From the NCBI RefSeq assembly GCF_000382245.1, contig NZ_KB907862.1:124001-188000 (forward strand): a stretch of DNA of 64,000 nt. Direction: 5' to 3'. The translations under genes and the position numbers were made by a program. How positions within the stretch are numbered: the stretch's first letter is position 1; every line of letters begins with the position of its first letter. Shown here in pieces: positions 1-9,187 of the stretch. Under the pieces are notes generated by a model, which was given only the letters and a program-made list of their open reading frames with translations, was not told where the DNA came from and made no database searches. The stretch is from Kushneria aurantia DSM 21353. Lineage in GTDB: Bacteria; Pseudomonadota; Gammaproteobacteria; Pseudomonadales; Halomonadaceae.

Positions 1-78
1 ATCGAACAGGCCGCCTGCAGATGGCTTTACACCGTTCCTGGCAATTGATGTGCCAGCTCTCCTGAGGGTGGGAACATC

Positions 79-415
79 TCATTCGCGCCCTTCGCTGTGC
101 GCTTTTATCGATGACAGCATGCGCCGACGCAGCAGGCCGCTGACGGGGCGAATCAACCACCAGTAAGGCGTGAACTGCCGCCGCGAGGCGCGATCCGGGC
201 AGAAAACCCGCGTCTCGGTCGTCAACCGACGGGCTCCGTTTTCCATCCCCGCCACCTGAAAGCCGAGCACCAGCCTGGCGATGCCCTCTGACGGCATCGC
301 TCTCCATGCGCCAGACCATCACGGCGTCGAGAATGGTCGCCGCACCCGCCGTCACGCGGCAGCTGTGTCGTTCACTGAACTGATAGACCGGCAGATACTC
401 ATCGAGCAGTGACAT
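79..415 (-). pseudogene. Broken SRPBCC-family (polyketide cyclase-like) protein
   Basis: An ATG at 415 opens a reading frame starting MSLLDEYLPVYQFSERHS, and a second frame ending at 79 carries the C-terminal part (TTETRV, YWWLIRPVSGLLRR). Together they look like the two ends of a small START/SRPBCC-type protein of about 160-170 residues. The two parts lie in different frames (the junction is near 300-320), and the middle of the domain is missing, so this is an internal deletion plus frameshift. Family assignment is from recall of the C-terminal W-x-L-I-x-P pattern and is moderately sure. The gene is very likely non-functional. Confidence 0.5.
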
Positions 416-520
416 TTTCTTCCTCAGGAAATGATGGCCGAAACCGTCCGCTTTTTGCCCCCTTCGCCCCCGTGAGACGCCCGGGAGGAGTATACGCTGA
501 AGCCTCTCCTGCCACTCGAG

Positions 521-634
521 ATGTTCACCATGGCCGCTACCGCCCTGCTGCTGATCGACGTTCAGGCCTCTTTTCCAGCCCGCGACTACCGGGACGAGGC
601 GCCCGCCGTCTGGCGCCGCTCACAGTCACGCTGA
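521..634 (+). pseudogene. N-terminal fragment of an isochorismatase-like hydrolase
   Basis: The frame from ATG 521 reads MFTMAATALLLIDVQASFPA and stops after 37 residues. A start followed by LLLIDVQ-x-x-F is typical of isochorismatase/cysteine hydrolase proteins (about 180-220 residues), where the Asp is part of the catalytic triad. Nothing downstream continues the domain in any frame, so this is a truncated remnant. It is divergent from the broken SRPBCC gene, so the first 0.9 kb looks like a decaying segment. Confidence 0.45.
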
Positions 635-749
635 AGAGAGTCCCTCTTTCACACCCACATGACCAGAACCCGCCCCTTCAACTTTTCGTCACACGCCTGT
701 GGTCTCATGCCTTGCGTTCCCACCACGCTCCACCGCAAGGAGACATCGC

Positions 750-866
750 GTGAAACTTTCATGGCGCGTTCAGGCATTGATCGTAATGGCCGTCGTCGTT
801 TACGCGACGGCCCGGACGGTGCGTACCATGGCCATGAGCCTGGGCGTTCGAGCACGCCACTCCTGA
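750..866 (+). CDS. Possible small membrane peptide (38 aa)
   Basis: A GTG at 750 is preceded by a good ribosome binding site (AAGGAGA, 6 nt upstream). The 38-residue product begins VKLSWRVQALIVMAVVVYAT, which could be a single transmembrane helix followed by a basic tail with several Arg. I do not recognise a family. It lies between decayed genes and the 3' end of mntH, so it may also be a chance frame or another fragment. The ribosome binding site and hydrophobic segment are the only support. Confidence 0.3.
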   Translation: MKLSWRVQALIVMAVVVYATARTVRTMAMSLGVRARHS

Positions 867-899
867 CCCGCCCCGGGCGCCGGGCATGGCGGCCACTTC

Positions 900-2207
900 T
901 CAGCCGCCGAACAACGTCTGATACAGCAGAAAAAGATTCAGCGCGATAATCGCCACGGCTATTACCCAGGCGACACCGGTCGTCACCCGATGATTGACCA
1001 GCGACCCCATAAGCTGGCGGTTCGAGCAGAAGATCACCAGCGGGATCAGGGCGAAGGGAATGCCGAATGACAGCACCACCTGGCTCATGATCAGCGCCGT
1101 GGTCGGGTCGACGCCCATGGCCAGAATCGCCAGTGCCGGCAGCATGGTGACAAGGCGCCGCAGAAACAGGGGAATGCTGCGGTTGATATAGCCCTGCATG
1201 ATGATCTGACCACTCAGGGTGCCGACCGACGAGCTGGACAGCCCGCTGGCCAGCAGGCCAACGCCGAACAGCACCGCCGCGAAGGTGCCGGCCTGATCGC
1301 CCAGCCGGGCGAAGGCGCCCTCCAGCGTCGAGACCGTCTCGCCGGTGGCGTAAAAAAGGCCGGCGGCCATCACCAGCATGGCGCCGTTGATGACTCCGGC
1401 GATCGCCATGGCGATGAGAATATCCACCAGCTCATAGCGAAAGATGCGTCGCCGTTCGGCATCGTTACGGCCCACCACGCGGCGCTGGGTGAGAGCCGAG
1501 TGGAGATAGATCACATGCGGCATGACCGTCGCCCCCAGAATGCCGGCGGCCAGCAGCACGCTGTCGGCGCCCTCGAAGCGGGGTACGAAAAGGCCGTGTG
1601 CCAGAGCACCGCCGTCGGGTGCGGCAATGGCAACTTCATAGGCGAAGGCCACCACGACCACTCCGACCATCGCGGTAATGCCGGCCTCCAGCCAGCGAAA
1701 GCCGCGCCGCTGCAGTTCCAGAATCACGAACGACGCTACCCCGGTCATCAGCGCCGCCGGAAACAGCGCAATACCAAACAGCAGATGCAGCCCCAGGGCG
1801 CCGCCGATGAACTCCGCCAGGTCGGTGGCAATGGCGACGATCTCGGCCTGAATCCACAGCCCTGCCGTCACCGCCCGGGGGAAGCGCTGACGGCTGACCT
1901 CGGGAAGATTGTAGCCGGTGGCAATGCCCAGCCTGGCCGACATGGACTGGATGATCACCGCCATGAGATTCGACAGCGCAATCACCCACAGCAGCATATA
2001 GCCGTATGTCGAACCGGCCTGGATATTGGTGGCAAAGTTGCCGGGGTCGATATAGGCCACGGCGGCAATGAAGGCCGGACCAAGAAAGGGCAGCAGCCCC
2101 CTGAGCCCCCGCTTGTGCCCATCCAGCGCTGCGCGCGCCGAGTGGATGGTGGCACTCTCGCCGGGCAGCGGCGTGCTGCCCGTATCGCTATGGCGCAAGT
2201 GACTCAT
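900..2207 (-). CDS. mntH: Nramp-family divalent metal (Mn2+/Fe2+) transporter
   Basis: A polytopic inner-membrane protein of 435 residues that should import Mn2+ (possibly Fe2+) with protons. The helix-1 metal-binding motif DPGN is at about residues 54-57. The helix-6 MPH motif is present (GATVMPHVIYLHSAL), as expected for Nramp carriers. Length and about 11 hydrophobic segments fit the family. I chose the ATG at 2207 because AGAAGGTGAG lies just upstream; a longer frame from 2231 lacks such a site. The gene is transcribed alone and leftward. A partial palindrome at 2348-2362 in its upstream region could be a metal-regulator operator. Confidence 0.9.
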   Translation of the reverse strand: MSHLRHSDTGSTPLPGESATIHSARAALDGHKRGLRGLLPFLGPAFIAAVAYIDPGNFATNIQAGSTYGYMLLWVIALSNLMAVIIQSMSARLGIATGYNLPEVSRQRFPRAVTAGLWIQAEIVAIATDLAEFIGGALGLHLLFGIALFPAALMTGVASFVILELQRRGFRWLEAGITAMVGVVVVAFAYEVAIAAPDGGALAHGLFVPRFEGADSVLLAAGILGATVMPHVIYLHSALTQRRVVGRNDAERRRIFRYELVDILIAMAIAGVINGAMLVMAAGLFYATGETVSTLEGAFARLGDQAGTFAAVLFGVGLLASGLSSSSVGTLSGQIIMQGYINRSIPLFLRRLVTMLPALAILAMGVDPTTALIMSQVVLSFGIPFALIPLVIFCSNRQLMGSLVNHRVTTGVAWVIAVAIIALNLFLLYQTLFGG

Positions 2208-2347
2208 GCCCTCACCTTCTTTCGCGCCCACCGAACGCTCCCTGCCCGCATCATATCCCTGCCTTCCTGTGTCTACCGTCTCGTCGACCTGTTGACAGTG
2301 CTGTTTCGCCGGCCTGTCCGGGCCATTTGTTTCTCGAGTTATAAAAC

Positions 2348-2362
2348 TTAACCTTGGATTAA
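2348..2362. promoter_or_regulatory. Candidate operator upstream of mntH
   Basis: TTAACCTTGGATTAA is an imperfect dyad (TTAA-x-C ... G-x-TTAA) in an AT-rich patch about 140 bp upstream of the mntH start. An MntR- or Fur-type repressor would be the natural candidate given the gene, but the match to a known consensus was not tested. Low certainty. Confidence 0.25.
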
Positions 2363-2440
2363 TTTATATAGCGCGCTCGGTTAAAGTCAATTGCTCGACA
2401 ACAATCGTCTGGCAACCGTGGATATCGCTTGCAACCTGCC

Positions 2441-2604
2441 AGCAGCCTGTCGGGCTTGACCGATCGTCGCGAAAATGACGGATTTTGAGCCGGTTTGATC
2501 GCTCGGATGAGGCGAATAGCCCGCTATTTAACGAGTCCGAGCGCATGAAACAGGCCAAAAGCCCGGGGTTTGCAGCCGATCAGCGTTAAGTCCGACAGGC
2601 TGCT
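2441..2604. mobile_element. 164-bp MITE-like element with 20-bp terminal inverted repeats
   Basis: The left end (2441-2460, AGCAGCCTGTCGGGCTTGAC) and the right end (2585-2604) are inverted repeats matching at 18 of 20 positions. No coding frame of note lies inside. Such ends with a non-coding interior are what a miniature inverted-repeat transposable element, or the joined ends of a deleted insertion sequence, would look like. The CTGTCGG-type end reminds me of IS1182-like elements, but this is recall only. It sits between divergent mntH and pgm and so may affect the promoters of either gene. Confidence 0.55.
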
Positions 2605-2656
2605 AGACTGACCATTATCGACTGGAACAAAAAATCATGTCCCGGAGGCAAGCCGT

Positions 2657-4321
2657 ATGAGCATCGACCCTCAGGCAGGACAACTGCCCGACGAACACCG
2701 TCTCGCCAATCTGCCGCGGCTGGTGTCGCGCTACTACAGCGAGCGCCCCGATGCAGACATCCCTGCCCAGCAGGTCGCCTTCGGCACCTCCGGCCATCGC
2801 GGCTCATCTCTCAACAACAGTTTCAACGAGTGGCACATTCTCGCCACCACCCAGGCCATCTGCGACTACCGCGAAGGCCAGAGTATCGATGGCCCGCTGT
2901 TTATCGGCATGGATACCCACGCCCTCTCCGAGCCGGCCTTCGTCTCGGCGTTGGAGGTGCTGGCCGCCAACGGCGTGGAGACGCGCATTGATGCCGGTTG
3001 CGAGGAGACCGGCGGGGAACCGGGCTATACCCCCACACCGGCCCTTTCGAATGCCATCCTGATGTACAACCTGGGGCGCCACAGCGGCCTGGCCGACGGC
3101 ATCATCATCACGCCGTCGCACAACCCGCCCACCGACGGCGGCTTCAAGTACAACCCCACCAACGGCGGTCCGGCGGATACCGGCGTGACCAAATGGATAC
3201 AAAACCGCGCCAATGAACTGCTTGCCGACGGCCTGCGCGGCGTGCGTCGGGTGGATCACGCCGACGCGCTCGAAGCCGGGACGACCCAGCGTTTTGATTT
3301 TATCGAGCACTATATCGGTGGGCTCGACCGGGTGATCGACATGAAGGCGATCCGCGAGTCGGGGCTGACGTTCGCGGTCGACCCGCTGGGCGGTGCCGGG
3401 GTGCACTACTGGCCGCGTATCGCCGCCAGATATGAGCTGCCGCTGGAGGTGCTCTCCACCACCGTCGACCCCTCCTTCCGCTTCATGCGTCTCGACTGGG
3501 ACGGCAAAATCCGCATGGACTGCTCCTCGCCGCACGCCATGGCGGGGCTGATCGAAAATCGCGAGCGCTTCGACGTCTGCTTCGCTTGCGATACCGACCA
3601 CGACCGCCACGGCATCATTACCCGCTCTTCGGGGCTTTTGAATCCCAACCACTACCTGGCGGTGGCGATCGAGTATCTCTTCAGCCATCGCCCGCAGTGG
3701 GGCGCTCAAACCGGCATCGGCAAGACGCTGGTGTCGTCGTCGATGATCGATTACGTGGCCGAGGCGCTCGACCGCCGGCTGGTCGAGGTGCCCGTGGGCT
3801 TCAAGTGGTTCGTCGACGGTCTGATCGAGGGCAGTCTCGGCTTCGGCGGCGAGGAGTCGGCCGGCGCCTCCTTCCTGACCATCGACGGCCGCGCCTGGTC
3901 GACCGACAAGGACGGTATCATCGCCGGCCTGCTGGCGGCCGAGATCACTGCCGTGACCGGCCAGGATCCGGGCGAGCGCTATCGGGCGCTGACCGACCGA
4001 CACGGCGCGCCGGTCTATGCCCGCATCGATGCGCCCGCCGACCGCGAGCAGAAGGCCAAGCTGGGCAGGCTGTCGCCTGAGCAGGTCACGGCCGACAGCC
4101 TCGCCGGCCACCCCATCACCCGCACGCTGACCGAAGCGCCCGGCAACGACGCACCGATCGGCGGCCTCAAGGTGGTCACCGAGGCGGGCTGGTTCGCCGC
4201 CCGCCCTTCGGGCACCGAGGATGTCTACAAGATCTATGCCGAAAGCTTCGAAGGCGAGGAGCACCTGGCGCGCATCCAGCAGGAAGCGAAAGCGCTGGTC
4301 GACAGCGTGCTGGGAGGCTGA
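2657..4321 (+). CDS. pgm: Phosphoglucomutase (alpha-D-glucose phosphate-specific)
   Basis: Interconverts glucose 1-phosphate and glucose 6-phosphate in the cytosol, linking glycolysis to nucleotide-sugar and compatible-solute synthesis. The 554-residue length is that of the bacterial Pgm family. The phosphoserine loop TPSHNPP has its Ser at about residue 154. The metal loop is CDTDHDRHG (about residue 310), the sugar loop GGEESAGAS, and the C-terminal phosphate-binding loop ARPSGTED. Start ATG 2657 follows CCCGGAGGCAAGCCGT, a good ribosome binding site. It is monocistronic, with an MITE-like element upstream and a strong terminator 20 bp downstream. Confidence 0.96.
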   Translation: MSIDPQAGQLPDEHRLANLPRLVSRYYSERPDADIPAQQVAFGTSGHRGSSLNNSFNEWHILATTQAICDYREGQSIDGPLFIGMDTHALSEPAFVSALEVLAANGVETRIDAGCEETGGEPGYTPTPALSNAILMYNLGRHSGLADGIIITPSHNPPTDGGFKYNPTNGGPADTGVTKWIQNRANELLADGLRGVRRVDHADALEAGTTQRFDFIEHYIGGLDRVIDMKAIRESGLTFAVDPLGGAGVHYWPRIAARYELPLEVLSTTVDPSFRFMRLDWDGKIRMDCSSPHAMAGLIENRERFDVCFACDTDHDRHGIITRSSGLLNPNHYLAVAIEYLFSHRPQWGAQTGIGKTLVSSSMIDYVAEALDRRLVEVPVGFKWFVDGLIEGSLGFGGEESAGASFLTIDGRAWSTDKDGIIAGLLAAEITAVTGQDPGERYRALTDRHGAPVYARIDAPADREQKAKLGRLSPEQVTADSLAGHPITRTLTEAPGNDAPIGGLKVVTEAGWFAARPSGTEDVYKIYAESFEGEEHLARIQQEAKALVDSVLGG

Positions 4322-4338
4322 TCGGTATGAAAAGAACA

Positions 4339-4364
4339 GGGGCCGGTGACTGCCGGCCCCTTTT
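4339..4364 (+). terminator. Rho-independent terminator of pgm
   Basis: GGGGCCGG pairs with CCGGCCCC around a 6-nt loop and is followed directly by TTTT. It begins 18 bp after the pgm stop codon. Confidence 0.85.
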
Positions 4365-4414
4365 CGCGGCGCGCCGAGCCGCATAAAGTTACGCAGCCAC
4401 TTTTCGGCCGATGC

Positions 4415-5032
4415 TTATCCCGGCCGCTGCATCTCGAAGCGCACGTCGTCGGTCACGGTGAAGTAGGTCGCGGGCCCACCGGCGCGCATGATCGGCTCTG
4501 CTGCCGCCGTCTGGTAGACACCGTCTTTCAGCATGGCGGTATCGATATGCACGCCCACCACCTCGCCGAGCACCAGCCAGCTGTCGAGCTTCTCACCGGC
4601 GGCGGACTTAAGCCGGATCAGCTGCGACAGCCGGCACTCGAAGGCAACCGGCGTCTCCTGCACCCGTGGCGTTTTGATTACCCGCGAAGCGGCAGGTGTC
4701 AGACCGGCGAGCTCGAACTCGTCGACCGACGCCGCGACCCCGGCGCTGGAGTGGTTCATCGCCTCACCCAGCCGGCGGGTAGCAAGATTCCAGCAGAACT
4801 CGCCGCTCGCCTCGATATTGGCCACGCTGTCCTTCCAGCCGGCGCTGGCAAACCCGATGATCGGCGGCGCGGCGCAGAAGGCGTTGAAGAAGCTGTAAGG
4901 GGCAAGATTGCGCACCCCCTGCTCGCTCTGCGACGAAACCCAGCCGATCGGGCGCGGGGCGATGATCGCCTTGAAGGGGTCGTGGGGCAGGCCGTGGCCG
5001 CGGCGCGGCTCGTAGAAGTGACAATCGCTCAT
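4415..5032 (-). CDS. Flavin reductase family protein (FMN-binding split barrel)
   Basis: A 205-residue cytosolic protein. The segment AIIAPRPIGWVSS near the N-terminus is the FMN-binding signature of the flavin reductase/DIM6-type split barrel, and the spacing to NLAPYSFFNAF fits. Members bind FMN and reduce flavins or act on unknown substrates; the substrate here is not known. ATG 5032 has AAGGAG upstream and overlaps the stop of stpA by 4 bp (ATGA), so the two are translationally coupled. Its presence in a solute operon is unexplained. Confidence 0.8.
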   Translation of the reverse strand: MSDCHFYEPRRGHGLPHDPFKAIIAPRPIGWVSSQSEQGVRNLAPYSFFNAFCAAPPIIGFASAGWKDSVANIEASGEFCWNLATRRLGEAMNHSSAGVAASVDEFELAGLTPAASRVIKTPRVQETPVAFECRLSQLIRLKSAAGEKLDSWLVLGEVVGVHIDTAMLKDGVYQTAAAEPIMRAGGPATYFTVTDDVRFEMQRPG

Positions 5033-6300
5033 TGGGGCTCCTTTCCCGAGGCGCGCGCCGCGAGCGCGCAGAAAAAATCGACATACTGGGTGTAGCCGTC
5101 GGGAAACATCACGTCCAGCGTCAGTTCGTCGTCGGGGTCGGTGATGCCCGCCACTCCCGGCCAGGGGTCGATGTCGGCGCCGTCGGCAAAGCGCGCCAGC
5201 AACGCGGCGTCGACACCCGGACGGCGCACCTCGCCGGCGCTGCTGTCGACGAAAAGCACCCGATTGTCGCGCTCGAAGGCGCGCCCCAGCTGCTGCACCA
5301 GGGTGAGAAAGCCGCGGTCGCTGCCGCCGCGATGCCACTCGCCCTCTTCCTGCAGTGAGGTGACCGTATCGCCGACGCCGATCAGGGTCGGCATGTCGGC
5401 CGGGTCGATATGCTGGCGCACCAGCGCCACCAGGCCGGCGAGATCGCGCGGCGCCTGGCGAGCGTTGAACGCCTCACCCAGCGGATAGCGCCCGCTGCGG
5501 GCATGGATATGACGATTGAGCAGCGCCAGCACGCCGGCCTCCTTGACCGCGCCGCTGAGCATCAGCTGAAAATCGGTGGTACCGGCCTGGTGCTCGTCGC
5601 CATCGCGCAGCCGCTCGTGGCCGGCCGCATCGCGCCCGGCATTGGGCGCGTAGTGCATGAAGAAGGCACCCTCGAGACCACGCGCCTCGGCGTCCTTGAT
5701 CACGCCATCCATGAAGGCCGCCACGCGCCGCTGCAAAGTCCGCCAGTCAGCGGGACGGTCGGCCAGTCGCTGATAGCAGCCGTTGAGATTGAGCGTCGGC
5801 GAGGCAGGATTATCCAGCACCGCCGAGGCGATCAGCCGTTCACGCTCGTCAAACGGCAGTTCGAAGGGTGCAGCGGCAAGACAGCCGCGCAAAAACTCGG
5901 CGCCAAGCCTGGGCACCTCGCGTAGAAAATCCAGCTCCGCCTCGCTGACGCCGGGGTGCTCGACGCCCCCGTAGCGGTCCTGCCACTGCACCCCGCCAGC
6001 GGCCAGGCCGGGCAAATAGAGGCCGTAGCGGCGCGCCTCGTCGGCACTGCCCAGCGAGCGCTCGACGATGGCATTCACGCCGCGCGCACCGATATGTTCG
6101 CCGTTGGTCAGCACATGGAAGTGGTCGTTGAGCCGCCCCGCCGCCTCCAGATAGCGCCGCTCCAGCCGGCGCGTGAGGGGGTCGCGCACCAGCCCCATGC
6201 AGACGCCATCGAGATCCTGAATGATCAGCAGGTTGTCGATCGTCGCCAGTTCGTTGAGCAGGGCGCGATGATCGGTCGAAAAGAAACGGTTGTGCGTCAT
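5029..6300 (-). CDS. stpA: Glucosylglycerol-3-phosphate phosphatase
   Basis: Removes phosphate from glucosylglycerol-phosphate to give the osmolyte glucosylglycerol. The N-terminal motif LLIIQDLDGVCMGLVRDPL matches the DxD nucleophile region of StpA of cyanobacteria, and the length of 423 residues is close to Synechocystis StpA. I chose ATG 6300 (MTHNRFF) because the family starts about 25 residues before the QDLDG motif. A TATACT -10 box at 6346-6351 lies inside the longer possible frame and would not transcribe earlier starts at 6360 or 6477. No strong ribosome binding site is seen. It is followed with a 4-bp overlap by a flavin reductase. The partner synthase ggpPS is 14 kb away and carries its own phosphatase domain. 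Confidence 0.88.
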   Translation of the reverse strand: MTHNRFFSTDHRALLNELATIDNLLIIQDLDGVCMGLVRDPLTRRLERRYLEAAGRLNDHFHVLTNGEHIGARGVNAIVERSLGSADEARRYGLYLPGLAAGGVQWQDRYGGVEHPGVSEAELDFLREVPRLGAEFLRGCLAAAPFELPFDERERLIASAVLDNPASPTLNLNGCYQRLADRPADWRTLQRRVAAFMDGVIKDAEARGLEGAFFMHYAPNAGRDAAGHERLRDGDEHQAGTTDFQLMLSGAVKEAGVLALLNRHIHARSGRYPLGEAFNARQAPRDLAGLVALVRQHIDPADMPTLIGVGDTVTSLQEEGEWHRGGSDRGFLTLVQQLGRAFERDNRVLFVDSSAGEVRRPGVDAALLARFADGADIDPWPGVAGITDPDDELTLDVMFPDGYTQYVDFFCALAARASGKEPQ

Positions 6301-6345
6301 GAGATCGTGGCCGGCGCGGCTGTCCATATAGCGGGCGATGGCGTC

Positions 6346-6351
6346 AGTATA
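6346..6351 (-). promoter_or_regulatory. Probable -10 box of the stpA promoter
   Basis: TATACT on the minus strand, 46 bp upstream of the chosen stpA start. No good -35 at 17 bp is seen: TTCACG is slightly too close and TTGAAT slightly too far. That leaves room for an activator or a stress sigma factor, which would suit an osmolyte gene. This last point is inference. Confidence 0.4.
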
Positions 6352-6506
6352 GCGCGGCATCCGAGCCGTGAATTCAACGCCTCTCGTTCGCTCCGGTTTG
6401 CCACCGTTGGGTAGCGGAACTAATCTTTCGGAAGCCGCCACGAGGCGCCGGCAGGCGCATCCAAAGGAATACCCCACTCAGCAATGGACGGCCGCAGGAG
6501 GCAACC

Positions 6507-6995
6507 ATGTCAAGCCCGGAGCACAAGCAGAAAATCTGGAACCTGATCAAGGAGATCAGCGTCGGCATGCTGGTCACCCTGGATGATGGTGTACCGCGAG
6601 CACGCCCCATGCATCTGGTCCAGGAGGCCTACGACGGCACGCTCTGGTTCTATACCAAACGCAGCGCCGAGAAATCCTTCGAGGCCGAAGCGGATCGTGA
6701 CGTCTGCATCACCTTTTCCGATCAGGAAGAGGGGGTCTATGTCTCCATGTCCGGCAGGGCTCGCCTGCGCAGCGACAGCGAGCTGATCGACAAATACTGG
6801 AACCCGTTCGTCGCGGCCTGGTTCGACGGTGGCCGGGAAGATCCCGATATCGCCCTCATGGAGATCGATATCGACTTCGGCGAGCACTGGCAGTCGAAGG
6901 AGAGCAAGGCGTTCCAGCTCTACGAGATCGCCAAATCGAACGTTAAAAAAGAGCACAAACCGGATATGGGCGAGAACGAAAAGTTCGGTCATTAA
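6507..6995 (+). CDS. Pyridoxamine 5'-phosphate oxidase-like / general stress protein 26 family
   Basis: A 162-residue protein of the FMN-binding split-barrel PNPOx-like family. Seen are the N-terminal strand pattern GMLVTLDDGVPRARPM and the segment LWFYTKRSAEKSFEAE, which match the YdaG/general stress protein 26 group. These proteins bind flavins; a catalytic role is mostly unproven. The ATG at 6507 follows CAGGAGGCAACC. The gene is monocistronic, divergent from stpA, and ends before a 12-bp perfect hairpin. A stress role beside stpA is inference. Confidence 0.8.
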   Translation: MSSPEHKQKIWNLIKEISVGMLVTLDDGVPRARPMHLVQEAYDGTLWFYTKRSAEKSFEAEADRDVCITFSDQEEGVYVSMSGRARLRSDSELIDKYWNPFVAAWFDGGREDPDIALMEIDIDFGEHWQSKESKAFQLYEIAKSNVKKEHKPDMGENEKFGH

Positions 6996-7028
6996 CCCAG
7001 CCGAGACGCGATTCGCCTGAACAACGCC

Positions 7029-7057
7029 CCGGCCCGAATCCCCCCGATTCGGGCCGG
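7029..7057. terminator. Strong hairpin without T-tract after the PNPOx-like gene
   Basis: A perfect 12-bp stem (CCGGCCCGAATC with its complement) around a CCCCC loop, 33 bp downstream of the stop. No run of T follows, so it may terminate weakly or protect the transcript end. Confidence 0.5.
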
Positions 7058-7146
7058 CATGGCTTGCAGCACCCGCACCCGGCAGCGGACAATCCCGTCA
7101 CGGCGGCGGCTGGCGCTGCCCCATGACTCCTCTCTCAGGCTCTGCC

Positions 7147-8508
7147 ATGCTCGATCAGGACACCATCAGCGCGCTGGCCACGCCGCCGGGACGTGGCGGC
7201 GTCGGCATTATTCGCCTCTCCGGCAAGCGCAGCGGCGAGATCGCCCGCGCCATGCTCGGCTTCGCCCCCGAGCCACGGCGCGCCCACTACGCTCCCTTTC
7301 TCGGCGGCGACGGCGAGGTACTCGATGAGGGCATCGCGCTGTGGTTTCCCGCCCCCCACTCCTTCACCGGCGAGGACGTGCTGGAGCTGCAGGGCCACGG
7401 CGGCCCGGTGATCATGGACTGGCTGCTGGAGCGCACCGTGACGCTGGGCGCACGGCTGGCACGGCCCGGCGAGTTCTCCGAGCGCGCCTTTCTGAACGAC
7501 AAGCTCGACCTCGCCCAGGCGGAGGCGATCGCCGATCTGATCGAGGCCAGCTCCCGCGCCGCTGCCGAAAACGCCCTGCACTCGCTACAGGGTGAGTTCT
7601 CCACCCGGGTGCAGACGCTGGTGCAACGGCTGATCGAACTGCGCGTCTATGTCGAGGCCGCGATCGACTTTCCCGAGGAGGAGATCGACTTTCTCGGCGA
7701 CGGCCGGGTGGCGCAGAGGCTCTCGGCGGTGTGCGAAAGCCTGGCCGAGGTGCGTGCCAGCGCCGCCCAGGGGGCGCTGATGCGCGAGGGCATGAGCGTG
7801 GTGATCGCCGGGCGCCCCAACGCCGGCAAATCAAGCCTTCTGAACGCCCTGACCGAGCAGGAGACCGCTATCGTCACCGATATCGCCGGCACCACCCGCG
7901 ACGTGCTGCGCGAGCACATCCACCTCGACGGCATGCCGCTGCACGTGATCGATACCGCCGGTTTGCGTGACACCCCCGACGCGGTGGAAAGAATCGGCGT
8001 GGCGCGCGCCTGGAGCGAGATCGAGCGTGCCGACCGGGTGCTGCTGATGGTCGACAGCCGCGAGAGCGACGCCGTTGACCCAATGGCGATCTGGCCCGAG
8101 TTCGTCGCCCGCCTGCCCGACCCCTCGAAGCTCACACTGGTGCGCAACAAGATCGACGAGAGCGGCGAAAGCGCCGAACCGGACTTCTCCGCCATGCCGC
8201 CGGTGATCCGCCTGTCGGCGACCACCGGCGCAGGTGTGGAAAGTCTGAAAGCGCATCTGAAGGAGGTGATGGGCTATCAGGCCACCAGCGAAGGGCGCTT
8301 CTCCGCCCGACGCCGCCACCTGGAGGCACTGGATCGCGCCGGACAGGCACTCACCCACGGCGTCGAACAGCTTGCCGGCGCGGGTGCCGGGGAACTTCTG
8401 GCGGAGGACCTGCGCGCCGCCCAGGACGCCCTTGGCGACATCACCGGTGAATTCAGCGCCGATGAACTACTGGGGGAGATTTTCGGCAGTTTCTGTATTG
8501 GTAAGTGA
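7147..8508 (+). CDS. mnmE: tRNA uridine-5-carboxymethylaminomethyl modification GTPase
   Basis: With MnmG it modifies U34 of certain tRNAs. The N-terminal motif [16 protein letters not shown] is the tetrahydrofolate/dimerisation domain start. The G domain follows with GRPNAGKSS (P-loop), DIAGTTRD (G2) and DTAGL (G3). The protein ends FCIGK, with the conserved Cys of the family. ATG 7147 gives the same spacing to the [12 protein letters not shown] motif as in E. coli; an ATG at 7123 is also in frame, and neither has a strong ribosome binding site. In many gammaproteobacteria mnmE lies next to mnmG; here the two are 35 kb apart. Confidence 0.95.
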   Translation: MLDQDTISALATPPGRGGVGIIRLSGKRSGEIARAMLGFAPEPRRAHYAPFLGGDGEVLDEGIALWFPAPHSFTGEDVLELQGHGGPVIMDWLLERTVTLGARLARPGEFSERAFLNDKLDLAQAEAIADLIEASSRAAAENALHSLQGEFSTRVQTLVQRLIELRVYVEAAIDFPEEEIDFLGDGRVAQRLSAVCESLAEVRASAAQGALMREGMSVVIAGRPNAGKSSLLNALTEQETAIVTDIAGTTRDVLREHIHLDGMPLHVIDTAGLRDTPDAVERIGVARAWSEIERADRVLLMVDSRESDAVDPMAIWPEFVARLPDPSKLTLVRNKIDESGESAEPDFSAMPPVIRLSATTGAGVESLKAHLKEVMGYQATSEGRFSARRRHLEALDRAGQALTHGVEQLAGAGAGELLAEDLRAAQDALGDITGEFSADELLGEIFGSFCIGK

Positions 8509-9187
8509 AACGGCCAAAAAGATCGAAAAGCATCCAACAAAATAAAAATAAGCCATTGTTTTTAACACAATTTATTCTATTTCCCAGCAGGCAGTACCGG
8601 TTTGATCAGGTGTTGCATTCAGAATTGGCGGCCAAGCTTTCCCGGCAAGAGTTGTCCTGCTTACCCCAACGCGGGAACTGGAAAGCGCAAGGCGGAATTT
8701 CTGGAGGCCGAGCTGGCCAGGGATATTGATCGGCGTAACTTCATCCCCAACCTTCTCGTAGGAGATGCCTATCCACAACTTGGTCAACGGGTCGATGTGC
8801 TTCCTTCGCAAGCGCTGTTCAAGCCCGGTCACCCGATTGGGGTTCGGTTTTCGACGTGCCATCAAACCTGACATCCTGCTGCCTGGAGGGCGCCAACTCT
8901 ACAACGCTCCTATGCTAAATAGCGCCGCCCAATGCAGTATCGACCGATCCATCGTCGCTCCAGGTCAGAAAGTGGCGCTCGACAGCCAACAGCAAGGTGT
9001 TCTGAATCACGAGATGACACCATCCCCTACGGTCTGGCCGTTACGCTGGAAGCGAAGGAAGACATTCCGATCTATCAGCAGGTCCGGGCACGCATCAAAC
9101 CGCAGGTGCGCATCGCACCCGGTATCTAAAAACATTACCCAGAAATGGAAAAAATTAACCTCCTTCATCGAAAGGTAAGCTCTCGCC
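8509..9187 (+). other. 679-bp stretch without an intact gene; decayed coding remnants
   Basis: The first 80 bp after mnmE are AT-rich and contain no clear hairpin terminator. From about 8600 several short frames on the plus strand follow one another without a usable complete gene. The right half (about 8800-9129) carries recognisable pieces of a subtilisin-like peptidase (separate entry). The left half (8600-8800) I cannot assign. No RNA gene or insertion sequence ends are seen. Confidence 0.5.
8800..9129 (+). pseudogene. C-terminal remnant of a subtilisin-like (S8) peptidase
   Basis: One frame reads VTRLGFGFRRAIKPDILLPG and continues to IVAPGQKVA. The next part, IPYGLAVTLEAKEDIPIYQQ, continues in another frame to a stop at 9127-9129. 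The pattern GFGFRRAIKPDILLPGGRQ is like the strand and loop after the catalytic Ser of subtilases that are often paired with AAA ATPases. The catalytic triad itself is absent and at least one frameshift lies near 8990-9030, so this is a dead 3' fragment. The family call rests on recall of these motifs and is tentative. Confidence 0.4.

Noticed and set aside
2804-4384. A 526-residue open frame on the minus strand opposite pgm
   Set aside because: Antisense shadow in GC-rich DNA; no family motif, while the plus strand encodes a complete Pgm.
5029-6477. Longer stpA start at 6477 (482 residues)
   Set aside because: A TATACT -10 box lies inside the added part, and the family length and N-terminus fit the start at 6300.
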